Assembly (NCBI RefSeq): GCF_008868005.1
Contig: NZ_WAAO01000001.1
Span: forward strand, 372,001 to 436,000
DNA length: 64,000 bases
Direction: 5' to 3'
Source of the DNA: Microbacterium algeriense
GTDB lineage: Bacteria > Actinomycetota > Actinomycetes > Actinomycetales > Microbacteriaceae
Shown: positions 26,461 through 34,852 of the stretch, piece after piece
Numbering within the stretch: position 1 is the first letter of the stretch
How the letters are laid out: each line of letters begins with the position of its first letter
The notes under the pieces: generated by a model
What the model was told of the DNA's origin: nothing
Seen by the model: the letters and a program-made list of their open reading frames with translations, nothing else
Databases searched by the model: none
Made by a program: the position numbers and the translations under genes

Positions 26461-26492
26461 GGGGCGTGCCGTCGTCGCCGACGGCACGCCCC
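26461..26492 (-). terminator. Intra-operon hairpin between binding protein and ATPase genes
   Basis: A perfect 14-bp stem (GGGGCGTGCCGTCG and its complement) with a 4-nt loop lies in the 65-bp gap. At this place it is more likely an attenuator or 3' mRNA stabiliser giving excess binding protein than a full stop, because the downstream genes have no other visible promoter. Confidence 0.75.
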
Positions 26493-26502
26493 GGGTCATC
26501 AG

Positions 26503-27657
26503 CTACTCGGCGACGCCGGAGTCGACCTCGGCCTGCGTCCAGTACCCGGAGTCGACGAGGAGCGGGGTGATGTTGTCCTTGTAGACGATGTCCGACTGGA
26601 GGAGGTAGGAGGGGACGACCTTCACGCCGTTGTCGTAGGTCTCGGTGTCGTTCGCCTCGGGCTCCTCGCCCTCTAGGATCGCCTGCGCGACGACGACCGA
26701 CTGCTCGGCGAGCTTTCGCGTGTCCTTGAAGATCGACGCGAACTGCACGCCCTGGTCGATCAGGGCGACGGAACCGATCTCGGCGTCCTGGCCGGTGACG
26801 ATCGGCAGACCGTCGGCGATGGCCGGGCCGAGGCCACCGGTGCCCTGCAGGGCCGTGATGATCCCTCGGGACAGTCCGTCGTAGGGGGACAGGACGCCGT
26901 CGAGCTTGGTGCCGCCCGCGTACGTCGAGGTCAGCAGGTCCTCCATCCGCTTCTGCGCCGTCTCCTGCTGCCAGCGCAGGATCGCCGCCTGCTCGATGTC
27001 GGTCTGACCGGACGGCACGGCGAGCACGCCGTCGTCGATGAACGGCTGGAGCGTGTCCATCGCGCCCTGCCAGAAGAAGTGCGCGTTGTTGTCGTCGAGA
27101 GAACCCGCGAACAGCTCGATGTTGAACGGCCCCTTCTCGCCGGTCTCCTTGCCGTCCTCGTCGAGCACCCCGAGTCCGGTGAGCAGCGACGTCGCCTGCT
27201 GCACGCCGACCTTGTAGTTGTCGAAGGTGACGTAGAAGTCGACATGCTCGCTGTCGCGGATCAGGCGGTCGTAGGAGATGACCGGGATGTTCGCGGCCGC
27301 GGCGGCGTCGAGCTGCGACGACAGGGCCGTGCCGTCGATCGCGGCGATCACGAGCAGATCGGCGCCCTTCGTGATCATCTGGTCGATCTGCTGTCCCTGG
27401 GTCGGGATGTCGTCTCCGGCGTACTGCAGGTCGACCTGGTAGCCCGCCTCCTCCAGTCCGTCCTGCACGGCGTTGCCGTCGGCGATCCAGCGTTCCGAGG
27501 TCTGCGTGGGCATGGACACGCCGATCAGCAGGTCGCCCTTGTCGCCGGAGCCTTCCGCGCCGGAGCCTCCGCTCGAGCCTGCGCCGCCACCGCCGCAGCC
27601 CGCGAGGGCGACGATCCCGGCCAGGCCGAGTGCGGCAAGTGCGTACTTCTTCTTCAT
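26503..27657 (-). CDS. Sugar-binding lipoprotein of a CUT2 ABC transporter (ChvE/XylF-like)
   Basis: This 384-residue protein has a lipoprotein signal ending in LAGC (Cys21) and a Gly/Ser linker, then a periplasmic binding protein type 1 fold: [39 protein letters not shown] and PIVTGQDAE. This matches multiple-monosaccharide binding proteins of the ChvE/XylF group; xylose, arabinose, galactose and glucose are all possible. The ATG at 27657 has an AAGGAG ribosome site. It is the first gene of the operon; upstream lie two palindromes probably bound by the ROK repressor. Confidence 0.92.
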   Translation of the reverse strand: MKKKYALAALGLAGIVALAGCGGGGAGSSGGSGAEGSGDKGDLLIGVSMPTQTSERWIADGNAVQDGLEEAGYQVDLQYAGDDIPTQGQQIDQMITKGADLLVIAAIDGTALSSQLDAAAAANIPVISYDRLIRDSEHVDFYVTFDNYKVGVQQATSLLTGLGVLDEDGKETGEKGPFNIELFAGSLDDNNAHFFWQGAMDTLQPFIDDGVLAVPSGQTDIEQAAILRWQQETAQKRMEDLLTSTYAGGTKLDGVLSPYDGLSRGIITALQGTGGLGPAIADGLPIVTGQDAEIGSVALIDQGVQFASIFKDTRKLAEQSVVVAQAILEGEEPEANDTETYDNGVKVVPSYLLQSDIVYKDNITPLLVDSGYWTQAEVDSGVAE

Positions 27658-27745
27658 CACGAGCTCCTTCGCTGTGCAATGGGTCGCCCGGGGCGTCGCC
27701 ACCGGACTGGAATCCCGGCCATTCGGGACTCGCTCCGGATACTTT

Positions 27746-27772
27746 CCTTGAGTTCGAGTCTCGAAGTCAAGG
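27746..27772. promoter_or_regulatory. 27-bp palindromic operator upstream of the sugar-binding gene
   Basis: A palindrome centred at 27759 runs from CCTTGAG to GTCAAGG around the core TTCGAG-T-CTCGAA, with a single mismatched base pair across 27 bp. On the minus strand it contains TTGACT, a likely -35 of the transporter operon promoter. ROK repressor binding is inferred. Confidence 0.75.
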
Positions 27773-27870
27773 GGTCGTGATGATTTCGTGATCCGGCGGT
27801 GCTTGCCGAGGATCCCGCGCGCCGGCGCCTTGCGAGGCCCGACCGCCAGGCCGCCGAGCGCTGCTTTCCC

Positions 27871-27888
27871 TTCGAGACTCGAAGTCAA
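27871..27888. promoter_or_regulatory. Second TTCGAG-N-CTCGAA operator, at the MATE gene promoter
   Basis: The core TTCGAG-A-CTCGAA recurs with the same flanking GTCAA, 118 bp from the first copy. A possible -10 box TATTCT follows at 27889-27894, so the site overlaps the -35 area of the MATE gene. Either a DNA loop or joint control of both genes is possible. Confidence 0.65.
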
Positions 27889-27986
27889 TATTCTGCGGAG
27901 CGATGGCTGGACTTCCGCCGTTCCGAATCGATTCGATAAGCTGGTCCCGCCTCGATCCATCCCCCAGTTCTGCGAGCCCCTCCTTC

Positions 27987-29459
27987 ATGGCCACCTCCCT
28001 CACGACGGGCCGCCCGTGGCGCGTCATCCTCGCCTTCTCCATCCCGCTCCTCCTCGGCAACGTGGTGCAGCAGCTGTACCAGTTCGCCGATGCGATCGTG
28101 GTCGGCCGGCACCTCGGCGTCACCTCCCTCGCGGCCGTCGGCGCCACCGGCAGCCTGCTGTTCCTGCTGCTCGGATTCGCCTGGGGTCTGACCAGCGGCT
28201 TCGCGATCCCGATCGCCCAGGCCTTCGGCGCGCGCGACGACGCGGCCGTCCGCCGATCGGTCGCGACCGGCGTGCTGTTGAGCGGCATCACGAGCGTGAT
28301 CCTCACCGTCGGCGCCCCGCTTCTGGCCGGTCCGATCCTCGCGCTGCTGCAGACGCCGCCGGAGCTCATGCCGGAGGCGACGATCTTCACGCAGATCAGC
28401 TTCCTCGGCGCCGGCGCGACGATGTTCTTCAACTACCTGTCCGCGATCATCCGCGCCATCGGCGACTCCAAGACCCCGCTGGTGTTCCTCACGGTCTCGT
28501 GCGTGCTGAACGTCGGACTCGTCGTGCTCCTGGTCGGCCCGTTCGCCTGGGGCGTCGCCGGAGCCGCGCTCGCCACGGTCGTCGCTCAGGCCGTCTCCGT
28601 GGTGCTGTGCCTGGAGTTCGTGCGCCGACGCCTGCCGATGCTGCACCTGCGCCGTGCGGACTGGCGCATCACCCGCGCCGACATCGCCGATCACCTGCGG
28701 CTCGGACTCCCGATGGGTTTCCAGGCGTCCATCATCGCGATCGGCACGCTCACGGTGCAGGTGGCCCTGAACACGCTCGGGGCCGATGCGGTCGCCGCGT
28801 ACACGACGGCCTCGCGCGTGGACAGCCTCGCCGTGGCGCTGCTCTCCTCGCTCGGCCTCGCCGTGTCCATGTACGCCGCGCAGAACCACGGCGGCCGGCG
28901 CCCCGACCGCATCCGCCGCGGCGTCGTCGAGGCCACCTGGATGGCCATCGCCGCCGCGATCGTCCTCGGCGGGCTGCTCATCGCGTTCGGCGCTCCGATG
29001 GTGCGGCTGTTCGTCGGGGAGGGGTCGGACGACGTCGTCGACATGGCGCACCGGATGCTCATCATCAACGGCTGCGGCTACTGGGCGCTCGGCATGCTGT
29101 TCGTGCTGCGCGGCGCCCTGCAGGGACTCGGCCACACGCTCGTGCCCACCGTCACCGGCGTGATCGAGCTGGTCATGCGCGTGGGGGCCGCGATCGTGCT
29201 CGGCGCCTGGATCGGCTTCGACGGTGTCGCCCTCAGCAACCCGCTCGCCTGGGTGGGTGCGATCATCCTCCTCGTCCCCGCCTACGTCCGTGCGCACCGT
29301 GCGCTCGGGAAGCTCCCGGTCGACCCGGCGGAGGCGACCGAGACCTCCGCGATCGCGATCGTCGGCCCGACGGACGGCTCGATGGTCGTGGATGCCGTGA
29401 TCACGCAGCCGGTGCGGGTCGTGCGGCCGCGCCGTCTGCGCTGGCTGACCCGGCGCTGA
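27987..29459 (+). CDS. MATE-family efflux transporter
   Basis: This 490-residue membrane protein has about twelve transmembrane helices and the MATE opening pattern LTTGRPWRVILAFSIPLLLGN followed by QQLYQFADAIVVGR. MATE proteins export drugs or metabolites using sodium or proton gradients. The ATG at 27987 matches where homologues begin but lacks a ribosome site; an in-frame ATG at 27903, just after a TATTCT box, would add 28 Pro/Ser-rich residues and cannot be excluded. A copy of the sugar-operon palindrome sits at its promoter, hinting at shared control. The substrate is unknown. Confidence 0.9.
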   Translation: MATSLTTGRPWRVILAFSIPLLLGNVVQQLYQFADAIVVGRHLGVTSLAAVGATGSLLFLLLGFAWGLTSGFAIPIAQAFGARDDAAVRRSVATGVLLSGITSVILTVGAPLLAGPILALLQTPPELMPEATIFTQISFLGAGATMFFNYLSAIIRAIGDSKTPLVFLTVSCVLNVGLVVLLVGPFAWGVAGAALATVVAQAVSVVLCLEFVRRRLPMLHLRRADWRITRADIADHLRLGLPMGFQASIIAIGTLTVQVALNTLGADAVAAYTTASRVDSLAVALLSSLGLAVSMYAAQNHGGRRPDRIRRGVVEATWMAIAAAIVLGGLLIAFGAPMVRLFVGEGSDDVVDMAHRMLIINGCGYWALGMLFVLRGALQGLGHTLVPTVTGVIELVMRVGAAIVLGAWIGFDGVALSNPLAWVGAIILLVPAYVRAHRALGKLPVDPAEATETSAIAIVGPTDGSMVVDAVITQPVRVVRPRRLRWLTRR

Positions 29460-29579
29460 TCGATCCGCACCCGCGATATCCGTCTGCAGGATGATGCGCA
29501 TGGGACTTGAGACGGATGGGCTTTCGGGGACACACTTCTAGTGTCGAGGTAGCGGATGTTCCGCTGACGGGGGGTCGTC

Positions 29580-29981
29580 ATGACGACAATGAGAGTGGCC
29601 AGCGAACTGGCCGCAGTGCTGGTGCCGATCGGTTACGCGGGAGCGGCGCTCGCCGCGATCTGCGCGATCGTCGCGGCGATCGCGATCATCCGAGGGGCCG
29701 GAGGGCTCACCGGAGGCGCGGTGGGGGTGTGGATCGTGTGCGCGCTGATGAGCGTCGTCGCCTCCTTCGCCCAGGTGTGGACGCCACTGATCCTGTCCGG
29801 CGCCGCGCTCGTGGCGATGCTGGTGATCGGCGGCGTCGTGCGCGGGATCATCAACGCCGGCGGGTTCGGCCGGCGCGAGCGCAAGGTGGCGGAGCCGCTG
29901 CCGCAGCCGGCCGTCGCCGCGTCCAAGCCCGCCGTCGCGCCCAAGTCTCCGGTGACGGCGTCCGTCGCGGTGGTGCGCTGA
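29580..29981 (+). CDS. Small membrane protein of unknown function
   Basis: I do not recognise a family. The 133-residue protein has about three transmembrane helices (PIGYAGAALAAICAIVAAIAI, VGVWIVCALMSVVASFAQVW, LILSGAALVAMLVIGGVV) and an Ala/Pro/Lys-rich cytoplasmic tail (QPAVAASKPAVAPKSP). The ATG at 29580 follows a GGGGGG ribosome-site-like run; an ATG at 29589 is also possible. It ends 4 bp from the convergent acyl-CoA synthetase gene. Confidence 0.7.
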   Translation: MTTMRVASELAAVLVPIGYAGAALAAICAIVAAIAIIRGAGGLTGGAVGVWIVCALMSVVASFAQVWTPLILSGAALVAMLVIGGVVRGIINAGGFGRRERKVAEPLPQPAVAASKPAVAPKSPVTASVAVVR

Positions 29982-29991
29982 GGACTCAGCG
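29976..29991. terminator. Small hairpin shared by convergent stop codons
   Basis: CGCTGAG (29976-29982) and CTCAGCG (29985-29991) form a short stem that includes both stop codons; only 4 bp separate the two genes. The loop is very tight, so termination strength is doubtful. Confidence 0.35.
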
Positions 29992-31695
29992 GTAGTCGCG
30001 GTCCCGATGCTGCCCTGATTCGTCTCCCGCCACCACGCGGGCAGCCTCGCGCGCACGCAGCTCGACCCGGCGGATCTTCCCCGAGATGGTCTTCGGCAGT
30101 TCCGGGACGAACTCGATGATCCGCACCCACAGGTGCGACGACAGCCGATCGTGCGCATAGGAGAAGATCGCGCGCGCGGCCTCGGCCTCGGCGGCGCCCG
30201 CATCCGGGGTGAGGCACACGTACGCCTTCGGCACGGCCAGGCGCGTCGGGTCGGGGCTCGGGATCACGGCGGCCTCGATCACGAGGTCGTGCTCGAGCAG
30301 GACCGACTCCAGCTCGAACGGCGAGATCTTGTAGTCGGACGCCTTGAAGACGTCATCCGAACGTCCGACGTAGGTGAGGTAGCCCTCCGCATCGCGCACC
30401 GCGATGTCGCCGGTGTGGTGGTAGCCGCCCGTGCGCGACTCCGCGGTCTTGTCGGGGTCGTCGTAGTACCCCGCCATGAGCCCGAGCGGCGGCTCGGACA
30501 GATCGATAGCGATCTCGCCCTCCCCGTCGACGACCTCTCCCGTCGCGGGATCGAGCAGCACCACGGGATACCCGGGCAGCGGGCGCCCCATCGACCCGAC
30601 CTTGACCGTCTGGCCCGGTGAATTGCCGATGCACGCGGTCATCTCGGTCTGCCCGAAACCGTCGCGGATGGTGCCGCCCCAGGCGTCGCGCACCCGGTCG
30701 ATGACCTCGGGGTTGAGCGGCTCGCCGGCTCCCACCAGCTCGCGGGGAGGGTGCGTCAGACGCGTGAGGTCGGCCTGGATGAGCATGCGCCAGACGGTCG
30801 GCGGCGCGCAGAAGGTCGAGACGTGGTGGGTGTCCATCACCTGCATGAGCGCGTTCGCGTCGAAGCGCGCGTAGTTGTAGACGAACACCGTCGCCTCGGC
30901 CAGGAACGGCGAGTAGAAGCTCGACCACGCGTGCTTCGCCCAACCGGGGGAGGAGATGTTGAGGTGCACGTCGTCCGGGCGGACCCCGAGCCACCACATC
31001 GTCGACAGATGTCCGACCGGGTACGACACGTGCGTGTGCTGCACGAGCTTGGGACGGTTCGTGGTGCCCGAGGTGAAGTACAGCAGCGCGGTGTCGGACG
31101 CCGGCGTGGGGCCGTCCGGCTCGAAGCCCGCCGGGGCCTGGGGCGACTCGTCGAAGCGGGCCCAGCCGGCGGGCACGGCCTCTCCGACGCCGATGCGCAG
31201 GATCGCTCGGTCCAGGCCGTCGATGCGGTCGGCCAGAGCACCCAGCGTGACCACGGCGCGTGCGCGTCCGTGCTCGACGCGGTAGGCGAGGTCCGCCGCC
31301 GACAGGAGAGTCGAGGTGGGGATCGACACCGCCCCGAGCTTCGTGATCGCCAGCATCACCTCCCACAGCTCGATCGTGTTGTTCAGCATCACGATCACAT
31401 GGTCCCCGCGCCGGATGCCGAGGCTGCGCAGCCACGTGGCGACCTGGTCGGACCGCGCGGACAGTTCGCCGTAGGTCCACGACCGCAGGCTCAGGTCGGC
31501 CTCGACGATCTGCACGGCCGGACGATCAGGATTCTCGGCCGCGACGACGTCGAACCACTCGAGGGCGAAGTTGAACTCGTCGACGCGGGGCCAGGCGAAT
31601 CCGGCGCGGGCCGCGTCGTAGTCGGTCGCGTTCGCGAAGAGGAAGTCCCGCATCTCGCGGATCGCGTGCGTGGCGGTGGTGGCGCTGCGGCTCAT
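29986..31695 (-). CDS. AMP-forming acyl-CoA synthetase (ACSM-like)
   Basis: This 569-residue adenylate-forming enzyme activates a carboxylic acid to its acyl-CoA. It shows the P-loop YFTSGTTNRPKLVQHTH, the FGQTE motif, HTGDIAVRD, YVGRSDD and the catalytic lysine near the end in TISGKIRRVE. The N-terminus (FEFNFALEWFD-like) and WAKHAW segment resemble medium-chain/acetoacetyl-type AMP synthetases. The start at 31695 is chosen because AAAGGAG lies upstream; an in-frame ATG at 31728 is weaker. Chain length preference cannot be predicted. An Lrp regulator gene is 60 bp upstream on the same strand. Confidence 0.9.
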   Translation of the reverse strand: MSRSATTATHAIREMRDFLFANATDYDAARAGFAWPRVDEFNFALEWFDVVAAENPDRPAVQIVEADLSLRSWTYGELSARSDQVATWLRSLGIRRGDHVIVMLNNTIELWEVMLAITKLGAVSIPTSTLLSAADLAYRVEHGRARAVVTLGALADRIDGLDRAILRIGVGEAVPAGWARFDESPQAPAGFEPDGPTPASDTALLYFTSGTTNRPKLVQHTHVSYPVGHLSTMWWLGVRPDDVHLNISSPGWAKHAWSSFYSPFLAEATVFVYNYARFDANALMQVMDTHHVSTFCAPPTVWRMLIQADLTRLTHPPRELVGAGEPLNPEVIDRVRDAWGGTIRDGFGQTEMTACIGNSPGQTVKVGSMGRPLPGYPVVLLDPATGEVVDGEGEIAIDLSEPPLGLMAGYYDDPDKTAESRTGGYHHTGDIAVRDAEGYLTYVGRSDDVFKASDYKISPFELESVLLEHDLVIEAAVIPSPDPTRLAVPKAYVCLTPDAGAAEAEAARAIFSYAHDRLSSHLWVRIIEFVPELPKTISGKIRRVELRAREAARVVAGDESGQHRDRDYR

Positions 31696-31755
31696 GGTGC
31701 TCCTTTGCTCCCGGACATCCTGTCCCATCCTTGCACCGCCCGCCCGCGGGGCGGG

Positions 31756-32223
31756 TCAGCGGGGGAGGAGGCCGGTGCCGTCGCGGAGCTCGAACACGAG
31801 CTGGGTCTCGGTTCCGCGCACCACCGGGTGGATCGTGATGTGCTCGAGCACGATGTCGCGGAGCGCCGTCGCATCCTGCACGGCCACGTGCACGAGGAAG
31901 TCATCCACTCCGGCGACGTGGAACACCTGCAGCACCCTCGGGATGCCGGCCAGCGCGTCGAACAGGGCGGTGACCTTGGGGCCGGTGTGGTTCGCCAGAC
32001 GCACCTTGATGATCGCCTGCAGCGGGTAGCCGAGGGCGGCCTCGTCGACGCGGATCCGGGTGTCGCGGATCACGCCGCGCTCCCGGAGGGCCCGCACGCG
32101 GTGGGCGCAGGTGGACTCGGCGAGCCCCAGCCGATGAGCCAGCGCCTTGTTCGTGGTCTCCGCGTCGCGCGTCAGGACCGCGAGGAGCTCCAGGTCGATC
32201 TCATCGAGTTGTGGTTTCGCCAA
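31756..32223 (-). CDS. Lrp/AsnC-family regulator
   Basis: This 155-residue regulator has an N-terminal helix-turn-helix (DEIDLELLAVLTRDA, NKALAHRLGLAESTCAHRV) and a C-terminal RAM ligand domain (VFHVAGVDDFLVHVAV). The start is taken as TTG at 32223: AAGGAG lies eight bases upstream and this gives the family's usual N-terminus (MAKPQLDEIDLELL). Longer upstream ATG choices extend into non-family sequence. It is divergent from a PLP enzyme gene with about 110 bp between starts, so it probably controls that gene in response to an amino acid. Confidence 0.9.
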   Translation of the reverse strand: MAKPQLDEIDLELLAVLTRDAETTNKALAHRLGLAESTCAHRVRALRERGVIRDTRIRVDEAALGYPLQAIIKVRLANHTGPKVTALFDALAGIPRVLQVFHVAGVDDFLVHVAVQDATALRDIVLEHITIHPVVRGTETQLVFELRDGTGLLPR

Positions 32224-32335
32224 CGTGGTGCTCCTTCGCCGCCCAGATGCTGCACAGAATAGCGTTTCCGCGCGATCTCGCGGCGACTTCTGTCGAAGAC
32301 CTGCACCAAAACCGTGATTCCGGCAACGTGGAGGC

Positions 32336-33583
32336 ATGACTGCATCGCTGCATCCCGACACCGTGGCCGTCCACGGCGGACGTTCCGACCTCGCAGGTCT
32401 CGGAGTCCACGCGCTGCCGATCGACCTCTCCACGACGAACCCTCTGCCGGACATCGAGCGGGGCGGGGACTCCTATGAGGCGATGGCCACGGGCGGACGC
32501 CCTCCCGCCGACGGCAGCATGGTCTACGCGCGGCTGTGGAACCCGACGGTCGCCCGCTTCGAGGAGGCGCTCGCCGAGCTGGAGCACGCGCAGGCCGCTG
32601 TCGCCTTCGCCTCCGGCATGGCGGCCATGACCGCGGTCATCCTCGCCCACACCGGTGCGACCGGGGCACGGCACGTCGTCGCCGTGCGTCCGCTCTACGG
32701 CGGCACCGATCATCTGCTCGGCTCGGGCCTGCTCGGCGTGGAGACGACGTACTGCCACCCCGACGAGGTCGCCCTGTCGCTGCGCCCGGACACCGGACTG
32801 GTCGTCGTCGAGACGCCGGCGAACCCGACCCTCGACATCGCGGACATCGCGGACATCGTGCGACAGGCGGGCGCGGTCCCCGTGGTGGTGGACAACACCT
32901 TCGCGACACCCGTGCTGCAGAATCCGATCGATCTCGGAGCGGCCATGTCGCTGCACAGCGCCACGAAGTACCTCGGCGGACACGGCGACGTGATCGCGGG
33001 AGTCGTCGCGTGCGGCGAGCACACCGCGGAGGCGCTGCGCCGTGTTCGCGCGGTGACCGGAGGTCTGCTGCATCCGCTCGGCGCCTACCTGCTGCACCGC
33101 GGACTCACGACTCTGCCCGTGCGCGTGCGTCATCAGCAGGAGAGCGCCCGTCGCATCGTGCAATGGCTCATCGACCGCCCGGAGGTCGCTGAGGTCTTCT
33201 ACCCCGGCCTGGACGACGACCCGCGCGGCATCCTCGAACGGCAGATGCGCGGCACCGGGGCGATGATCGCGATGCGCATGCGGGGCGGATTCGCGGCCGC
33301 GTCGACTGTGACGTCGGCGACGCGACTGTTCACCCACGCCGTGTCGCTCGGCGGCGTGGACTCGCTGATCCAGCACCCTGCGGCGCTCACCCACCGGCCG
33401 GTGCCGCCCGAGGCGCGTCCGGCCGCCGACGTGCTGCGCCTGTCGATCGGCCTGGAAGACGTCGACGACCTCATCGCCGACCTCGCGCAGGCCTTCGCCG
33501 CGGCGGCGGGCGATGCCGACGCCGGGCACTCCGAACCGGTCACTCCTTCAGCGAGCGCACTTCGGGGGGCCGTTCGCTCCTGA
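32336..33583 (+). CDS. Cys/Met metabolism PLP-dependent enzyme (transsulfuration family)
   Basis: This 415-residue enzyme of the cystathionine gamma-synthase family has Tyr64 in YARLWNP, AFASGMAAMTA, PLYGGTDHLL, VVVDNTFATPVLQNP and the PLP lysine in SLHSATKYLGGHGD (Lys211). Candidates are cystathionine gamma-synthase/lyase, methionine gamma-lyase or O-acetylhomoserine sulfhydrylase; the active-site cysteine typical of methionine gamma-lyase is absent (LYGGT instead). The divergent Lrp gene suggests catabolic use induced by an amino acid. The ATG at 32336 follows GTGGAGGC. The last 25 residues are variable. Confidence 0.88.
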   Translation: MTASLHPDTVAVHGGRSDLAGLGVHALPIDLSTTNPLPDIERGGDSYEAMATGGRPPADGSMVYARLWNPTVARFEEALAELEHAQAAVAFASGMAAMTAVILAHTGATGARHVVAVRPLYGGTDHLLGSGLLGVETTYCHPDEVALSLRPDTGLVVVETPANPTLDIADIADIVRQAGAVPVVVDNTFATPVLQNPIDLGAAMSLHSATKYLGGHGDVIAGVVACGEHTAEALRRVRAVTGGLLHPLGAYLLHRGLTTLPVRVRHQQESARRIVQWLIDRPEVAEVFYPGLDDDPRGILERQMRGTGAMIAMRMRGGFAAASTVTSATRLFTHAVSLGGVDSLIQHPAALTHRPVPPEARPAADVLRLSIGLEDVDDLIADLAQAFAAAAGDADAGHSEPVTPSASALRGAVRS

Positions 33584-33611
33584 GGGGGTGGCCAGGGCGT
33601 CGGAGCGGGCG

Positions 33612-34079
33612 TCAGGGCAGCCGGATCGTCCCGGTCGCGATGCGCTCGGTCGGCATCCGGTCGCGGTCATAGGTGATCTCGCTGTACCCGTGCGGGGTGG
33701 GCTTCCCCGATTCGTCGAGGCTCACGAACACGATCTTCTCGATCGTGAGGATGCGCCGACGCGTGATCATGTTGCGCGCCACCGCCCGCATCGTCAGCGA
33801 CGTGGTGCCGAAGTGCGTGGCCTGGAGACCGAGCTCGATCAGGTCGCCCTGCACCGCGGACGCCTCGAAGTTGATCTCGGAGATGTGCTTGGTCACGGCC
33901 CGGTAGTTGCCGAGCTGCACGATCGCGTAGATCGCCGCCTCTTCGTCGATCCACTTCAGCAGGCTCCCGCCGAACAGCGATCCGTTCGCGTTCAGATCCT
34001 CCGGACGCACCCATTTGCGCGTGCGGAAGTTGATCCCGTCCTCCGACCAGTGCCATGCCGGTGCCTTCTGCTTCGCCAT
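33612..34079 (-). CDS. Hotdog-fold acyl-CoA thioesterase (YciA-like)
   Basis: This 155-residue protein has the hotdog thioesterase pattern: RPEDLNANGSLFGGSLLKWIDEEA, then TKHISEINFEASAVQGD and MRAVARNMITRR. It hydrolyses acyl-CoA esters; chain length is not predictable. A TACGCT box seven bases before the ATG suggests a leaderless transcript. It converges on the PLP enzyme gene with 28 bp between stops, and diverges from the clpP pair. Confidence 0.87.
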   Translation of the reverse strand: MAKQKAPAWHWSEDGINFRTRKWVRPEDLNANGSLFGGSLLKWIDEEAAIYAIVQLGNYRAVTKHISEINFEASAVQGDLIELGLQATHFGTTSLTMRAVARNMITRRRILTIEKIVFVSLDESGKPTPHGYSEITYDRDRMPTERIATGTIRLP

Positions 34080-34086
34080 GAGCAGG

Positions 34087-34092
34087 AGCGTA
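34087..34092 (-). promoter_or_regulatory. Leaderless -10 box of the thioesterase gene
   Basis: TACGCT on the minus strand ends seven bases before the ATG at 34079, fitting the local leaderless pattern. Confidence 0.4.
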
Positions 34093-34173
34093 GGACGCGC
34101 GTGAGTCCGCGATGTTACGGCCCGTTTTCGCGAAGATGAGCGGATGCCGCGCTGCCCGCGGGGGTGCTCCGCT

Positions 34174-34197
34174 CACGGCAGAGCCGCCCACGGCAGA
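34174..34197 (+). promoter_or_regulatory. Direct repeat CACGGCAGA upstream of the clpP pair
   Basis: CACGGCAGA occurs at 34174-34182 and 34189-34197, 15 bp apart and about 40-64 bp before the first clpP start. Each copy contains GGCAGA, similar to half of the palindrome before the ClgR/PopR-like gene (AGCAGAAC). They may be activator half-sites. Confidence 0.4.
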
Positions 34198-34237
34198 ATC
34201 CGTGCCCGGCCGGCGGACGACAGCGGAGGCTGGGGGC

Positions 34238-34852
34238 ATGAGCGAAGACAACCCCATTCCCCAGTTCGGCCCCGAGGCCCGGCGTGCGCTGTTCCACGAG
34301 CGGGTGCTCGTGCTCGACGGCGCGCTCGACGACGACAACGGCACGCTGCTGATGACGCAGCTGCTCACGCTGTCGTCCGAGGACCCCGTCGCCGACATCG
34401 CCCTCTGGATCCACTCTCCTGGCGGCTCCGTGCCGTCGATGCTGGCGATCCGCGACCTCATGCGACTCGTCCCGAACGATGTGTCGACGCTGGCCCTCGG
34501 ACTCGCCTGCAGCGCAGGGCAGTTCCTCCTCTCGGCCGGCGCCCCGGGAAAGCGGCGCGCCCTCCCGCACGCGCGCATCCTCATGCATCAGGGCTCGGCG
34601 GGCATCGGCGGTTCGGCCGTGGAGATCGAGGGTCAGGCCGACGACCTGCGACACATGCGCGACACCGTGCTCGGGCTCATCTCCGACGACACGGGACAGC
34701 CGATCGATCGGATCTTCGAGGACTCGCTGCACGACCGCTGGTACACCGCCCCGCAGGCGCAGGAGTACGGGTTCATCGATGAGATCGTCACCTCGATCGG
34801 CGACGTGATGCCGCGACGACGGGCACGAGTAGGACTGGGGGCGGGCGCATGA
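34238..34852 (+). CDS. clpP: ClpP-family serine protease subunit, active
   Basis: This 204-residue ClpP has an intact catalytic triad by alignment to the family: Ser92 in LACSAGQFLLSAG, His117 in ILMHQGS and Asp162 in FEDSLHDRW. It also has the family helix-strand pattern IHSPGGSVPSMLAIRDLM. It would form part of a tetradecameric protease chamber fed by a Clp ATPase not encoded here. The ATG at 34238 follows GGAGGCTGGGGG. It is coupled by ATGA to a second clpP gene whose product lacks the catalytic serine. The pair is separate from clpX and faces a ClgR/PopR-like regulator, so it is the accessory (ClpP3/P4-type) pair, not the housekeeping one. Confidence 0.9.
   Translation: MSEDNPIPQFGPEARRALFHERVLVLDGALDDDNGTLLMTQLLTLSSEDPVADIALWIHSPGGSVPSMLAIRDLMRLVPNDVSTLALGLACSAGQFLLSAGAPGKRRALPHARILMHQGSAGIGGSAVEIEGQADDLRHMRDTVLGLISDDTGQPIDRIFEDSLHDRWYTAPQAQEYGFIDEIVTSIGDVMPRRRARVGLGAGA

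Larger units (their letters stand above)
27658..27986. other. Divergent intergenic region, sugar operon / MATE gene
   Basis: This 329-bp stretch has no convincing gene on either strand beyond a possible N-terminal extension of the MATE protein from 27903. It holds the two palindromic operators, the 5' leader of the sugar-binding gene and the MATE promoter region. Confidence 0.6.
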
